Assembly: GCA_036926305.1 (NCBI GenBank)
Contig: JAXCHB010000092.1
Coordinates: 9,726,513 to 9,790,512 of the forward strand
Reading direction: 5' to 3'
Source: Uropetala carovei
Lineage: Eukaryota > Arthropoda > Insecta > Odonata > Petaluridae
Length of the DNA: 64,000 nt
Shown: positions 12,181-24,119 of the stretch, piece by piece
Layout: the number at the start of each line of letters is the position of its first letter
How positions within the stretch are numbered: position 1 is the first letter of the stretch
Made by a program: the position numbers and the translations under genes
Notes under the pieces: generated by a model
The model's input: the letters and a program-made list of their open reading frames with translations, nothing else
The model's database searches: none
Told to the model about the DNA's origin: nothing

Positions 12181-12710
12181 TTCCGTATGAGTATGGCTAT
12201 GTTAGGGGAAGGGGAAGGGTGGATGAAAAAGAGGCTAGAGATGAAGGGAGTGAAGGAAGAAAAGCCCAGGGGAAGAGAGGAGGAAGGAGGGAGTGAGGAG
12301 AAGGGGCGGTGGGGGAACCATTTCTCCCTCTGCCGTCCATCTGAAATCGACGAGGGAGGGAGAGAGAGGAATGGAGAGGAGATTGCCACCCCGTATGTCA
12401 CGCTGTATGAAATATCTGGCGATTCGAACCCGTTGCAGGACTCACTCTCCGCCAGAACGTCACAATAAGTCACACGCAGGCAGGCAATCGGCGGTAGGAA
12501 AAAAGCGCCACTATTTTCTACTCTGCCACTTTTTTTGGAGTTGAGAGTATGTGTCGGATGTGACCCGAGGGAGGGAATGCGTCTGCGGCGGGAGGAGGGT
12601 GGGGGGAAGATTGGGGAGGGGGGACAGAAAAGGGGAAGAGAGGAGGGAACGAGGGAGTAACGGTTTCCATGAATAAAGGAGGAGGTTGAAGGTGGAGGAG
12701 GTCAGAGATA
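12180..12710. repeat. G/A-rich block with a tRNA-like hairpin inside
   Basis: Purine-rich low-complexity DNA surrounds a less biased island at about 12390-12540. The island contains the 7 bp inverted repeat TCTGGCG/CGCCAGA (12415-12421 and 12450-12456). It encloses a minus-strand GGTTCGAATC word resembling a pol III B box. Confidence 0.55.
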
Positions 12711-12714
12711 AAAC

Positions 12715-14640
12715 ATGTTATGATAAGTTTCGTATAGTTCGAAAAATATTAAAATTACAGTTATCTTTATTTCATGAAGAATATTACAGTTTTACTACCA
12801 ACAAGTTACTATTTTTAGTTGGCGTTGAAAATCATTGGTTGTAATAGGGTCCAAAGACTTTCGAGCAATGAGCTATTAGGAGAACACCGAGTTTTAAAAG
12901 ATCGAAAAATAGATAAAGCAATCACCCTATTACAAAAGCCAATCTCATTCTGTCATTCCGTGTGTAAGATTTCAAGAATTATGCGAACACCACAAGAAAG
13001 TTATATTCGATTTTGAAGAACCTTTAGCCAGATGCTCGCCACGTCCCCTTGCAGATTATAAAACGGTAATCGTCCAACGTAAGGGCAGGGGTTCGATTCC
13101 AGAAGAGTTAAGTTTTTCCATTTGATTAGCATGGACATTGATGAAGTGTATTTTTTTGCATTTCAAAATTACTAATAATCATGTTGCAAATTCGGGACTT
13201 TTAATTACGATAAAAATTTAATTTTTTAAAGAATTTTTGTTTAATTTTGTCGAGTTTAAAACGAGCAAAAAATTGATAAATTAATTAAATTTAATATTAT
13301 GTCACTCTTACGTTCATCCACACAAGTGCATATACACATCATTCAAAATATTAAAATGTATGTAGTTTTTATCAACTTCTGACATTTTAATAAGAGCTCT
13401 CAGTTATAATTTTTGTAATTTGTCCCGCTCCATTACATTTTGTTTGAATTAAGCTACAGTTTTAGTTTAATAATGTATTGGACAAAAAAGGGCATTCAAC
13501 CGACAGGAAAGATAATTCGAAATAGTTCCTCTTTTAAGCTCAGAAAGTAAAGATTATTTCAAAGCATTTTATATATGATTTCTTGACAGAATCCTGAGAG
13601 AAAAAAATCAAATGTTAGGCATTTAAAAAAAGGGCGGGGGAAAAATGCCGGCGGCAGACGTAAAAAAATTGAAAAGGTTACTCTTTCAAGTCAAGAACGA
13701 TTAATATGAAAAAATGACGTTTCCTTGACATTTTACTTTTTGATTAACATAAAAAAACAAAATGTGTCATATGCAAAATTTCGGAAAATATATATAGCTT
13801 GTGATATATTCTTATGAAATTCTACTTGAAAAATGAATGTATAATGTAAGTCATGAACTTGAGCACAAATTGTCTCATATATTCAAAAATCGTGAGTAAA
13901 AAGCCACACAACAGAAAAGTTATATTCTCATAAACGAGAATGAAATTTAGAGTAATCAAGGATGAGCATTTTTCCAAAGCAATCAAGTATTCCAATGACA
14001 CGTTAATTTAAAATTTGTAAATTTGTCGTGCTTTAAATGTAAGTAATCGAAAAAATATCTGGAATAAACGAGCTCCAACGTTTACAAATTTCATTCGATA
14101 CATTAACTATACGTTATAAATATTATGTGACCCAAGAGCAATTCCTTTCAAATTCATACGTATACAAATTGAATGGTCGACTAAAGATTGAGAAGAATAA
14201 GTGGACGGATTCTGCTACATAGCAAATAGGATTATTTTAAACTTTGATCTACACAGTGATGACAGACAGAAATAGGTGAGATAGGTTGTAGGTCGATAAA
14301 GACATTATCTTTTTCTAGTAAATATCATAACAAGACATTTAAGCCTCTAAGCGCGATGGTAATGCACCAATTGGTGCATTGCTCCCTCTAAATGTGGAAA
14401 GGTATTATATAGATATAGATGAAACTGCACAATAAAAGTTGTTCTCAAAAAGATAACATCGCAAACGTCTCGAATACGCGCAGCGTTCAATGCGGATGTA
14501 AAAGGAACGGAAGCGCACAAGAGACTCCCTTGACCTCGACTCGTGCTTTCGCCGTGTCTCCGAGACGCATTATTTCCCACGTTTCGAAACGGAGCTCGCA
14601 TCCCTTATCTCCGCAATAATACCGATAAACGGTGACGCGG
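12715..14640. other. long AT-rich stretch
   Basis: About 1.9 kb, AT-rich, with stops in all frames. A GGTTCGATTCC word near 13090 resembles a tRNA B box, but no cloverleaf can be drawn around it. No other feature recognised. Confidence 0.5.
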
Positions 14641-14689
14641 AGATTAAAATTAGGACGAGGACGTGATGCCTTGGAGGGATGGGAACGAG

Positions 14690-15250
14690 GGTAAGGAGCA
14701 TGAGAGGAGGGTATTTCTAGTGAGGGAAGGGATAGGGTGAAGAGGAGGGCTCTACGCGGAGGAAGAGAAACAAGACATATAGCTCAGTCACCGTTCGAGG
14801 GACGTCGTTATCCAGCGGTGAATTAACGGCATGGAATTAATCCCCTGTTAAGCCACATCCGCCAGGATGACGTATTAAAATCCAGGATTGCCAGGACCGC
14901 GGGTTAAAGCCCGTATATCAGTTTACGGGTTTCCGGGCACTCGGCTACGCGCGGAGATAACGGCGTAGCTGAAAAGGCTACGCGTGGGAGAGAAGAGAGA
15001 GAAAGAAGTCAGGAGAAATGAGGAAGAGAGAAACAAAGAGGGGAAGGAGGAGGAGGGAGAAGAGAGGGAGATATGGAATGTGGACAAGTATGACAACAAA
15101 AGAGTTGAGTGGGCGGGAGATTTTGGGGAGGGAGGCGGTGGCGGAGAGAGGGGCGGGCAGACCCATTGAGTCACTCGCAGGCGCCCCTCTGCAGAGACAG
15201 AAAGAAGGGGAGGGAGGCGGCGGTGCGGCGTCTATATAGCTATAGCCGCG
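14690..15250. repeat. G/A-rich blocks
   Basis: Purine-rich DNA at about 14690-14770 and about 14985-15215, separated by mixed sequence. Low complexity, with no credible protein. Confidence 0.6.
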
Positions 15251-15600
15251 AACCACAGACGCCAGCGACGTCGCCGGGGCAAAAAATAAAGAAGACAAAA
15301 GAAAAACGGCGATGGAGAGTAATGAAAAAGATGAAGCAGGAAAACCCTTTGTGTGTTAGAGAGATGGCCACGGGCCATTTGTTAGTTAGGGTTCCGAGGT
15401 GTCTTCGCGTGTGTGTGTGTGCATCCTGTAGTGTTTCTTTGAACCTCTGGGAGATGTAATGCAGTACGATCCAAGTACTGGCGTCCCAATTCCCCATAGA
15501 TGATACCTTCTTAGGTGTTAGACACGGCGTTTTTCAACAGCATTGACCCACGTGAGAAATACAAGTCTACTCATGAGAGAATAACTATGAAACACATCTC

Positions 15601-15853
15601 AAGGGCGGATCCAAGAAGGGCGATCGACTCCCCTTCCCCTAGGATGTCCTCATTGACCCCCATTGGATGCACTCTTAAACCCGTTCCGCGAAAAATTTCT
15701 GTAATCTGCCCCATAGATTACGTTTATAGTACAAAGGAAATGAATATTCAGAGAGGAGTGGGATTTTAGGAATAAGGGGTCGTCGGAGGTGGCGAATTCA
15801 AGAGGGCAGTTGGGGCAATCGCCTTACTTTTGGGAAGTTATGGATCCGTCCTT
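15601..15853. mobile_element. MITE-like element with GGATCC-containing inverted ends
   Basis: The left end AAGGGCGGATCCA (15601-15613) is matched in inverted orientation by TGGATCCGTCCTT (15841-15853), 12 of 13 bases. Just inside, a GGGCGATCG word on the left corresponds to a CAATCGCC word on the right, so the repeats extend imperfectly inward. The body is 253 bp with no coding capacity, which fits a non-autonomous DNA transposon. I see no clear target-site duplication, so the superfamily is open. Confidence 0.6.
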
Positions 15854-15859
15854 AATAAA

Positions 15860-17220
15860 CATTCACGCTAATCACTGAAAATATTCCGAAAAAACGCCAA
15901 GGCACACATCACATCACGGCAATGTAAAATGCGACAAAATCATTCTAACGTAATATGAGGTAAGCAAAATCCCTGCAACAGCAAAATCTTTAGTTCAAAA
16001 TCTCTTCTGCGCATGCACTTTTGTGGTCTGTATTTTGACTCCACCTGTGATCAGCTACACTAAAGAATTATAGTATTATTTATATATATATATATATATA
16101 TATTTATTAATGATAGACAACACTAAGTTGTAAAACATCGGACACCTAAAACAACATTCAACAAAAGTTTAGCTTGCAATGAACAAGATTTTAAAACCAG
16201 TTCGTTGTAAACGTTTATTTGTAACGTAGGCGCAAGAAAGATCGATAAATCATTCGGGTATCAGGAGAGCTCTAATATCGAATCGGAGGGGAATCGAGTG
16301 GTGTCGCTGTACACTCGGACTATTCCGGGTATAAGGAAGCCTAAATTAGACCAACGAGTCACCTAAGGTAGGGTACACATCAGTGCCTGGCGACGCACCG
16401 TGCTTCCGGGATGAAACTGTCGTTTTCCAAGAGTAGCGAAGTTCCCATGGGAGAACAAATAAAACAGACGACACAAGAACGACATTCGTGATTCTACCTC
16501 TGGAATTATTTCGATGAGGTTATGTACCCGATTTAAAATTCTTTCGTTACATTTAATAATGAAATCTTTCATGGACGACATCTTGCTCAAGATTTAAACC
16601 AATATGAGAATCTAATACATGTATAGCCATATCGGAAAACGTGTCATTCGTATACAAGCCAGAGAAAAAATTCGATAGCCAAGTATCATATTCTTTTAAT
16701 TTAAGCACAGAACGAATAATAAAACTTAAAAATTAGGATCGTATAATTTTAGTATAAAATAAAGATCAGAAAATTCGAATCGAATATTTGAGGAATGTCT
16801 TAATATTTACTCAAATGCGACCCAAATTCGATTAATATTTTTTTGGGTCACTTAAAATATTTCAATTATGAAAGATAGAAAAGATAAATAATAGATCTAG
16901 GTAAGATTACTTGTACAGGCGTAAGACTAATTGAACAGAAATCCGGCGATGGGCGTGGTTTCCATAAAAAAATCTTTACAAAGCGACAGATTAATTTTGA
17001 AATGGAACAAAGAATTGGAGAAAGGGGAAAACATAATAAAGATTGTCCTCCCACGCACTCCTTTGTGTCAGGCGACCGGTAACGCATCCTGACGTCACAT
17101 CCTGCGGTGCAATTTTTCAAAATGCTTAGCAACCGCCACGCATCGCTCAAGGGCAATATAACCCCAAATCCGAAAGCCGTCCTTCTTCCGAAGGTTATCC
17201 ATCCAAGGAACCACAAAAAC
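15860..17220. other. AT-rich stretch with a (TA)n microsatellite
   Basis: Contains a (TA)n run at about 16079-16103. Otherwise it is AT-rich DNA without recognised genes. The 116-codon minus frame at 16866-17216 has no recognisable domain. Confidence 0.5.
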
Positions 17221-17480
17221 TACCCTCCCTCCGAAACATCCTCCCCCCAACTACTATCCTCCTTTCCCCTTACCCCCTAGCACACCCCGAATTGCCGAAT
17301 CCCCACCCCCTACTTCCCCTCCCCCTACTTCCCCTCCCCCCACTTTCCCCTTCTACACCCACCCGCTCTCCACAGACCGACGCCAATGACTCTTCCTACC
17401 CTATAAGCGACTCCATCCATCTCACTTCCAACTCCGGCCCACTACTTTCTCTTCTCCCTCTACCTTCCTCAACAACCCGT
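17220..17480. repeat. C/T-rich block with a 15 bp minisatellite
   Basis: Pyrimidine-rich DNA. TACTTCCCCT recurs at 17311 and 17326 with a degenerate third copy, giving a 15 bp period. Confidence 0.7.
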
Positions 17481-17484
17481 AAAG

Positions 17485-18130
17485 ACATCCATCTGAAAGA
17501 TTGAATGGCAGTGTTTTTGTCCCTTCGAGTCTCTGGCAAACCGAAAGATTTCGCTGGATAATTAGAGCGATATCGCAAGAAATTTCAGCACGATTTCCTG
17601 TCTATGTGTAACAATACCTCTTGTGTTTTTGACCCTTATACGCAATGCAGAAAACTTAAAGACATCCTCTCGCAACAGCTTGGACGTTAGGCGGAGTCCA
17701 CCCGCTAATCTAAATCAGTTTATGTAGTAGATCCGGGGCCATGTTTCTGAAGACTACCTGCTCTTCGCGTATGACCGTCATTAGTGAGGATTTGGGTTCC
17801 TTGCTCGGACTCAGTCCCAGACCATAGCTCGGTGTAGTCTAACTTCACAGCCGGTTGTGAAATTACCGATCTACCATTGCAAAATTGCAATACTTTCTGC
17901 AAATAAGACGATTGAAAGTTACATTATTGCATTGCGGTGAAAATGCTGATTATTGGCGTTTTTTTAACGAAATTCTACGATACATATCAACGGAGTTAGG
18001 AAACGAGCGAACTAGAGGGTGGTGGAGGAAAGAAACTGAAGGGAGAGATAGAGGTACCAACATATGCGCTTTGACTTGTCTTAAGCTTTTTAGGAGGGAA
18101 ATTTGAAATTGACATTGCCTTTCCGAATTA
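17485..18130. other. mixed non-coding stretch
   Basis: No gene or RNA recognised between the C/T block and the foldback element. Confidence 0.5.
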
Positions 18131-18132
18131 CA

Positions 18133-19175
18133 ACACGTACAGCGACTCTGTCCTTTCAGATATCTCTTTCAAATAGTCTACAGGGCCCAGAAAATATTAA
18201 ACGTAAAGCAACGACGATGAAAATATGATTGTTTTCATTGTCATTAGTCTATGTTTCATGATTTTCTGGGGATTTCAAATTATCTTCTTTGGAAGAAATA
18301 GGAGCAGCCTTCAAAATCGATTTTCATAATTAAACCACTTTCCCTCCTTAGCGCTCTTGAGGATGAAATATGTAATTATTATCTGAATGACAATAAATTA
18401 AGATAAGAGCAATCGTATTATAAAGGAAGTCTAAATCTTACATAGAAGGGAGGAACTATTAAAATACAAGGGGAAAGCATTATTAAAATATTTTACCTCA
18501 GCCTAGAATGAAGTGTGAAACTATTAATTTTTGATTTCTTTGCGAGTAAAATCCAAAAAATGCATGTTGTAAAAACGTGAAGTTATGGAAACACTCGAAT
18601 TTCCTCATTTCAAAGCGATATGAGGGCTGTGAGGCAAAAATGTGATAACCCACACTTTGCTGTTTTGAGAAAATTGACATTTATTGGTTCAAAATTATAT
18701 TATCATCAGAAATAGCCGCAAGTTACGAAATATGAACTATAACAAATGATAAACAAATTTCCAAAATCATAATTTAAGGTTTTTCTTTTCTGTAGGCAAC
18801 CTATCTCCAAATAGATAAGTTTGTTGGTTACCATGTTTTTGCCTCACACCCCTCATATGGTGATCCACAGAAAACTGTCTGGTCTGGTGTCTGGTGCAAA
18901 ACTCTCATATTTTGCGCATATGAGACTTTTTCTCATTTCACATCTCCTGAAGGTCTACTTTATCGTCTTAGAAAAGCGCAACAGAAACGTTTAGCAGACC
19001 CTGCCTATGTTTCCTCCAAAGAAGAAAAATTGAAATCCCGAGAAAATCATGAAACATAGACTAATGACAATGAAAACAATCATATTTTCATCGTCGTTGC
19101 TTTACGTTTAATATTTTCTGGGCCCTGTAGACTATTTGAAAGGGATATCTGAAAGGACAGAGTCGCTGTACGTGT
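18133..19175. mobile_element. foldback element with ~165 bp terminal inverted repeats
   Basis: The left arm (about 18133-18298) and right arm (about 19011-19175) are near-identical inverted copies. The outermost words are ACACGTACAGCGACTC on the left and GAGTCGCTGTACGTGT on the right, and I see only a few mismatches per arm. The ~710 bp interior has no ORF of substance. It carries a second nested inverted repeat at 18618-18650 and 18826-18858, with shared core GTGAGGCAAAAA. Long-TIR structures without coding capacity are typical of foldback or MITE-like DNA transposons. I could not see a convincing target-site duplication. Confidence 0.8.
18618..18858. repeat. nested inverted repeat inside the foldback element
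   Basis: ATATGAGGGCTGTGAGGC... at 18618-18650 pairs with the inverted copy at 18826-18858, about 33 bp with several mismatches. The ~175 bp between the arms is AT-rich. This could be a MITE nested within the larger element or an internal hairpin of it. Confidence 0.65.
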
Positions 19176-19179
19176 ACCC

Positions 19180-21040
19180 TCGCCGTATCTATTGTGCTTA
19201 AAAAGTTGACCTTAGTCCCCTCTTGCCAGGTATATTTATGTTTTTCAGAGCGTGACAGAGGGAGTGACAAAAGGACAAAGGGACAGAATAAGGCTTTTAT
19301 ATATTACCGATACATTAAAATGTTTCGTTATTATATTATAATGCTATTCTGAAAATTTTATCAAATTCAGTTAAGTCGTTTGCGAGCATTACGTGACAAA
19401 GGGACACAGTCTTTTATATGTTTTATTATGGTTATGCCTTTCGACAGTCTCTGTAAAAATAAATCAATTATTTCAGGCGAGCATATCTTTTATTTTTACT
19501 CGATAATAGTTCATCTAATAGCTATATTAATTATTTATCCGATTATTTAATTGTTTAATTACTATTAATTGTAATGCTTCCAATACACGAAACATCTTTA
19601 ATAGCCCGGATATAAGGACAGCTTTTCTAGGCCAGATTCGCGATTTTTCTTAAGTTATAATTTGTTACAAGTTTCCATTTTAACTAAATATGACTAGCTA
19701 CTATCATAGTCTATACAATCTCTTATCTCCGTCATATCTGTTTACAATGTTTGTCCTCCATGTTCAGAATAACTTCTACTGCATAAAATGATGGTTGCGC
19801 CATATTTCCTTCTTGGAGTTTCACAGCAAAAAATAATTTCCTAAAATTTGAGAACATCATAATACGCGTGATGCACATGAGATCAGCAGGAGAAAGTCCT
19901 CAGAGGGGAATTATAAAAACTCAGTTGACACTATTTAGATTTGAAAAGTAAACCTATGGCAGAAGAAAAAGTGTTGCGTAATAATTTATGATTTCAATTG
20001 GGTATCATTTGAAACGCCGACCGATTGCCAGAATGGAGGAATGTATAAATAAACAGGTCGCTTTAAGAGATGTTTCTCGAAAGATCTGTAGTGAGTATGT
20101 GTTGAGACGCAATAGCTATCGAGGAGTTGCCATATTGGCTCACGCGAACTTGTTAATGGAAGTCTCCATTAGAGCGCGGACCAACATAAAAGCACCGCGG
20201 TCAACAGCGAAACCGATAAGTAGGAAACGCATCTGGGTAAATGTCAATCTTCTTCGCGATCGTTTTGAGCTAGGAAAAATGACGTAAGATGCACCTGAAA
20301 GAATTGCATACGTTGTTCTCGAGTGCAAGTTGTTTATAAATCTGTTGAAAATTTCTAAATCTAAAAGTTTAAAAACACACGTTGAAACAAGCCATAATCT
20401 ACGATGTTAAACCCGTTTGTAAAATTTTATTGCGAATAATTACACTTTCAAATATCGACCATTTTTAGTTATGCTGAGGGAAATCGTTCACTTTTGCAAC
20501 TCAATGATATTCTTTTAACATAGTGTGTATCCTCATCAATGGTAATAATATCATTTAAAAACCATAAAAATAATGCCTCAAAAATAAAACAAATTTAATA
20601 GCAATTTTAATGACGGAAATAAAGTGATACTGAAAACAAACACCTCGATGCGGTTTTTATCAAGTAGTTTACTGTAAAATTGTATCAGCCATCGATTAAA
20701 AAACTTGAAAGAGGACTTTATGAAAACCTTGCGTAATCTCTTATATGTCATACTAAGAGAAATTTAGTTCGCATTTCACGAGCTAAGGTTTCAATGCTTT
20801 ATTTGTATATCCAAGATTAAAACCGTTATATTCGATTAAATAAGGTTTTCTGTAGAGATATGAAAGCAACCATTGTGAAACGAAGCCATCCATCCACGTC
20901 ATCATGATTAAATTCTTGATTCATAAGAGGAACGAATCCGTTTCACTAAGACGACAAATACTCTGATTTCCCTCCCTTAATTTTAAATTCAGAATGCTCT
21001 GTTACACGCCGACGCACACAGACATGCATAGTAAAGCTTC
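19180..21040. other. AT-rich stretch with a weak Tc1-like ORF
   Basis: Mostly AT-rich DNA. A GGGACA/GTGACA-rich motif recurs at about 19252-19287 and 19391-19413. The 99-codon plus-strand frame at 19988-20287 has a faint resemblance to Tc1-type transposases (a VSRK..C....LRRNSYRG segment). The similarity is too weak for a firm call. Confidence 0.35.
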
Positions 21041-21044
21041 CTTG

Positions 21045-21600
21045 TTTACTTCTGGAAGAATCCCGTTCGGAAAACGTCTTTGGCGCCGAGAGGAGCAAAC
21101 AAAACGAGGGAGAAAATAAATACATTGCGACAACAGCGCCTCTCCCTCCGAACTAATGCTTCCCGCCATTCTGCCCCCGCCTCCTTTAGAGACACGCTCG
21201 AATCGTCATCGGAACGAACCCCGATGTTTAGCCTCCCGGGCAATATTAATCAAAATCACGCAGGTCCCTCTCTCCCTCCCTACATTTCCCACTCTGTTTC
21301 CTCACTCCTCCTCCGGTTGCTCCCAAACTACTCACTTATTGACATAAACGGACTTCAATCAATTGCGGGACAAAGTGGCAAGGGGGGGCGGGGGGGGGGG
21401 ATATACGGGGGAAGGAGGAGGTAAGGGAATGGCTGGGAAAGAGGGTGTGAGGCAGGAGGAAATTCGGGTGAGTAGCGAAGGTGGGAGGAATGAAAAGAAG
21501 GGTGTCGGAGGAATAGAAAGGCATACACTTGTCAGTGGGAGAAGAGTTCGTTGGTTTTTGGACGCGAGGGAACACGCTGGTTCAATACCGTCGTGGCGGT
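21045..21600. repeat. mixed block with C/T and G-rich runs
   Basis: A C/T-rich run at about 21266-21320 is followed by a G-run stretch at about 21380-21400 and then G/A-rich DNA to about 21510. Low complexity, with another pyrimidine-to-purine switch. Confidence 0.55.
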
Positions 21601-22253
21601 GAAATCCAAAACGGAGAAAAAACAACAGGAAAAGGTATATTTGAGGAACGTAGCGTATTGCAAATTAATTCACCCCCAAGAAAGTAAAAGCAAAGAATAT
21701 GTACTAATCAAAGAGCAATATATAAGGCGAATATTTCACCGGTATGATAAGAATATCACTATGTAATCAATGCTGGACTTCCGGAGAATCTTTATTAAAG
21801 AGTGAAATAATAATGGTAATAGGGAATAAGATCTTTTATGAAGAAATTGTGCAATGCAACTATTTGCTTAATTTCTTTCAATTTCTCAAATGACTGTTAT
21901 ACTCCCTTAATGTCTTCATGGGAAGCTTATTTTTAAAAAGCGTCTGAAGTTGAATTAATGACAGCAGTAATATTCTTATTATTTAAAATGTTATAAGAGG
22001 TAAAAAATAATACACGGCTGAATTAAATGAGGAATGTCCTCGGCATTCAGCAATAGAAATGACCTTTTTGTATAGCTGATGCCAATTTATAAAATAACAG
22101 TATATAATTGTAAGGGATTAAAAAAGAAATGCATCCTTTACGATAGTTAAGAATAGACGCATACATGTCAACATAATCAATTTATATATTAATTGAGTAA
22201 AGGAAGGTCATGTCTGTCACAATCCAAAGCGAAGCTTCCCCTCAACTTTCACT

Positions 22254-22925
22254 CAGCCACGCTTGAGTGGAAGTGGAGTGGAAGGTAATGCGGGGGTGCA
22301 AGGAGGGCCTGCGGGTACCTGGAATAGGGCTCCGAGCCTCAGTTCGCGGCGGCGGCAGCGACTTAAATGATTATTATGTAAGAAAAGTACTGGCCAAAGC
22401 AGTTCAATTTGAATACTGAAATCGTACCCATTTCGTAAGTAAAATCATCTCTTCCATTTTAGATCAGCCACGCTTAAGGGCAAGTGGAGAGGAAGGTAAT
22501 GCGCGGGGCGGTCCAGTGTTATGTCATTTCATCAAAGAAAAGCTCTTCATGACGTAAATATTAATATATCGATACTGGAAGTAAAGAAATAAATAATTAG
22601 AAGGATACTACGGGAGAGGAAAGAGGTCCTGCGAGTAGATTGAATAGGGCTCCGAGGCTCACTGCTCAGTTCTTTGGGGGCACAAAGGCGAGCGTAATTA
22701 ATGCCATAACGTAGAACTCAGGGTGCGCGGGTAGGGCAGCGGAGAGCCTGCTTACCAAAATTCTGCAACAAAGCTCCAATTTCGGAACTAAACGGGCAGC
22801 TATGTGTTTTAAGATGTCATTTCATCAAAGAAAAGCTCTTCGCGATGTAAATATCAATATATCGATACTGGAAGTAAAGAAATAAATAATTAGAAGGATA
22901 CTACGGGAGAGGAGAGAGGTCCAGC
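22254..22925. repeat. cluster of interleaved diverged duplications
   Basis: Three words recur at different spacings. CAGCCACGCTT...GGAAGGTAATGCG occurs at about 22254 and 22465. A GGGCTCCGAG segment occurs at about 22300-22345 and 22620-22668, about 320 bp apart. A ~109 bp segment starting ATGTCATTTCATC occurs at 22521 and 22814, 293 bp apart, with about six differences. The differing offsets mean this is not a simple tandem array but a mosaic of ordered duplicated blocks. No ORF spans it. It could be an eroded complex satellite or part of a repeat family. Confidence 0.75.
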
Positions 22926-22929
22926 TGGA

Positions 22930-23890
22930 ACAGAGAAAGAAGATTGGGAGAAGCACTCTCCGGTGATGAGTGAATGTGATTAAATGAGAGAAGGGACTGA
23001 TACGAATGGGGCATAATAATCTAGGATAAGAAGGGCATGCAAAAAGAATAAATAAAGGCAGTTGAAATTGATTGCGGAGAGAAAATAGAAGAAAATAAGG
23101 GAAAATATGTTTTTCAGAGCTAAGAGAGAAATGGAGAACTGAGAAGACCTCATGCGAAGTTTGAGTTTAACTCTCTATTACTCATACGAAATAAAAGTAA
23201 ATGAATGTATAAATTAAGCAATTTTATGCATTTCCCGAAAAGTGTGACCATAAAGTAAAACCATACGATCGTATTCATTGAATGGTATTCCATGCTCATA
23301 ATGTAGGCCATGGTCACGAAGCAAAATCGATTGCCACCGATTTGCGCAGGAGGTGAGAATGGCACAAATAAAGAAATATATGAGCGCAAGAAGAATAACG
23401 TGCTTCTTTTAATAAACGTTCACATTGATTCCTTTTTGTTGTCAAATATTTTGACCTATTGCGCTGGGTATTGATAAATGCATACGGTTTTTAGTACATA
23501 ACTAGTATAAGTGCCCTTCAAAAATGACGGGAGTGATTTGGTTAATTGGCACGGTTCACAGTAAATAAAAATGTATTGAGTGGGCATAAATTCGGACAAT
23601 GCACATACAGAGTTGGTTAGACGCTTCCTTTTATAGTCTTCCGGACCATGAAAATCCTTCCTGGACTCTGAAATTGTTTTGATGCTCCTTTTCGTTTGAA
23701 TGACGCCCTATGAAAACGGCGGTTTTCACATTTAAAAAATTTTTTATAATTAATCGAGCATTTCTTTGAAAGCAAAGGTGTTGTGAAATCTCTCTTTGGT
23801 TAATTGTATTTCTCTCCCTTCCTACCCTTCCCCGTCACTCCCTCCCCCTCTCGCCGCTATACTACCTCCTTCCCTCCCCTTCTCACTCCC
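22930..23890. other. gene-less stretch
   Basis: AT-rich DNA with a short C/T-rich run at about 23810-23895. No recognised gene or TE. Confidence 0.5.
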
Positions 23891-23896
23891 TTTCTC

Positions 23897-24115
23897 TCAA
23901 AAGACCAATAATTTATTTTTTATAATTTTAATTAATCTTCGTGGTTCATCGGTTGCTTGCTGACTTGCATTTGCATGGTTCAATGCATTCCGTGCAGCGT
24001 TCTCTCTTCTGATTCTTTCTAACGTCTCCTGACTTTGCCTTACAACCCAACGCTGTCCCCTTTCTCTAGCTAATCTTCGTTTTCTATCTGATTGTGTCTC
24101 ATCATTTCCATCCAT
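23897..24115 (-). CDS. small hypothetical protein, highly basic and helical
   Basis: This is a complete 72-codon frame from an ATG at 24115 to a stop at 23897. The product is rich in Arg, Glu, Gln, Ala and Asn. Residues about 10-60 (RKRRLARERGQ, then ...ETLERIRRENAARNALN) look like a continuous charged helix, possibly a coiled coil. This composition does not come from a GA-rich repeat, because the surrounding DNA is ordinary. I recall similar Arg-rich segments near the N-termini of some arthropod Helitron-type proteins, but I cannot confirm this. It may be a transposon remnant, an exon of a larger gene, or a chance ORF. No TATA box, intron border or partner gene can be assigned. Confidence 0.35.
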   Translation of the reverse strand: MDGNDETQSDRKRRLARERGQRWVVRQSQETLERIRRENAARNALNHANASQQATDEPRRLIKIIKNKLLVF

Positions 24116-24119
24116 TGCT

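Noticed and set aside
13020..13120. Possible tRNA because of GGTTCGATTCC near 13090
   Set aside because: The T-stem bases do not pair, and no acceptor, D or anticodon arms could be drawn at correct spacing.
19988..20287. Possible Tc1/mariner transposase fragment
   Set aside because: Only a loose match around VSRK..C....LRRNSYRG. The catalytic DDE region is absent and no flanking inverted repeats were found. Kept only as a remark.
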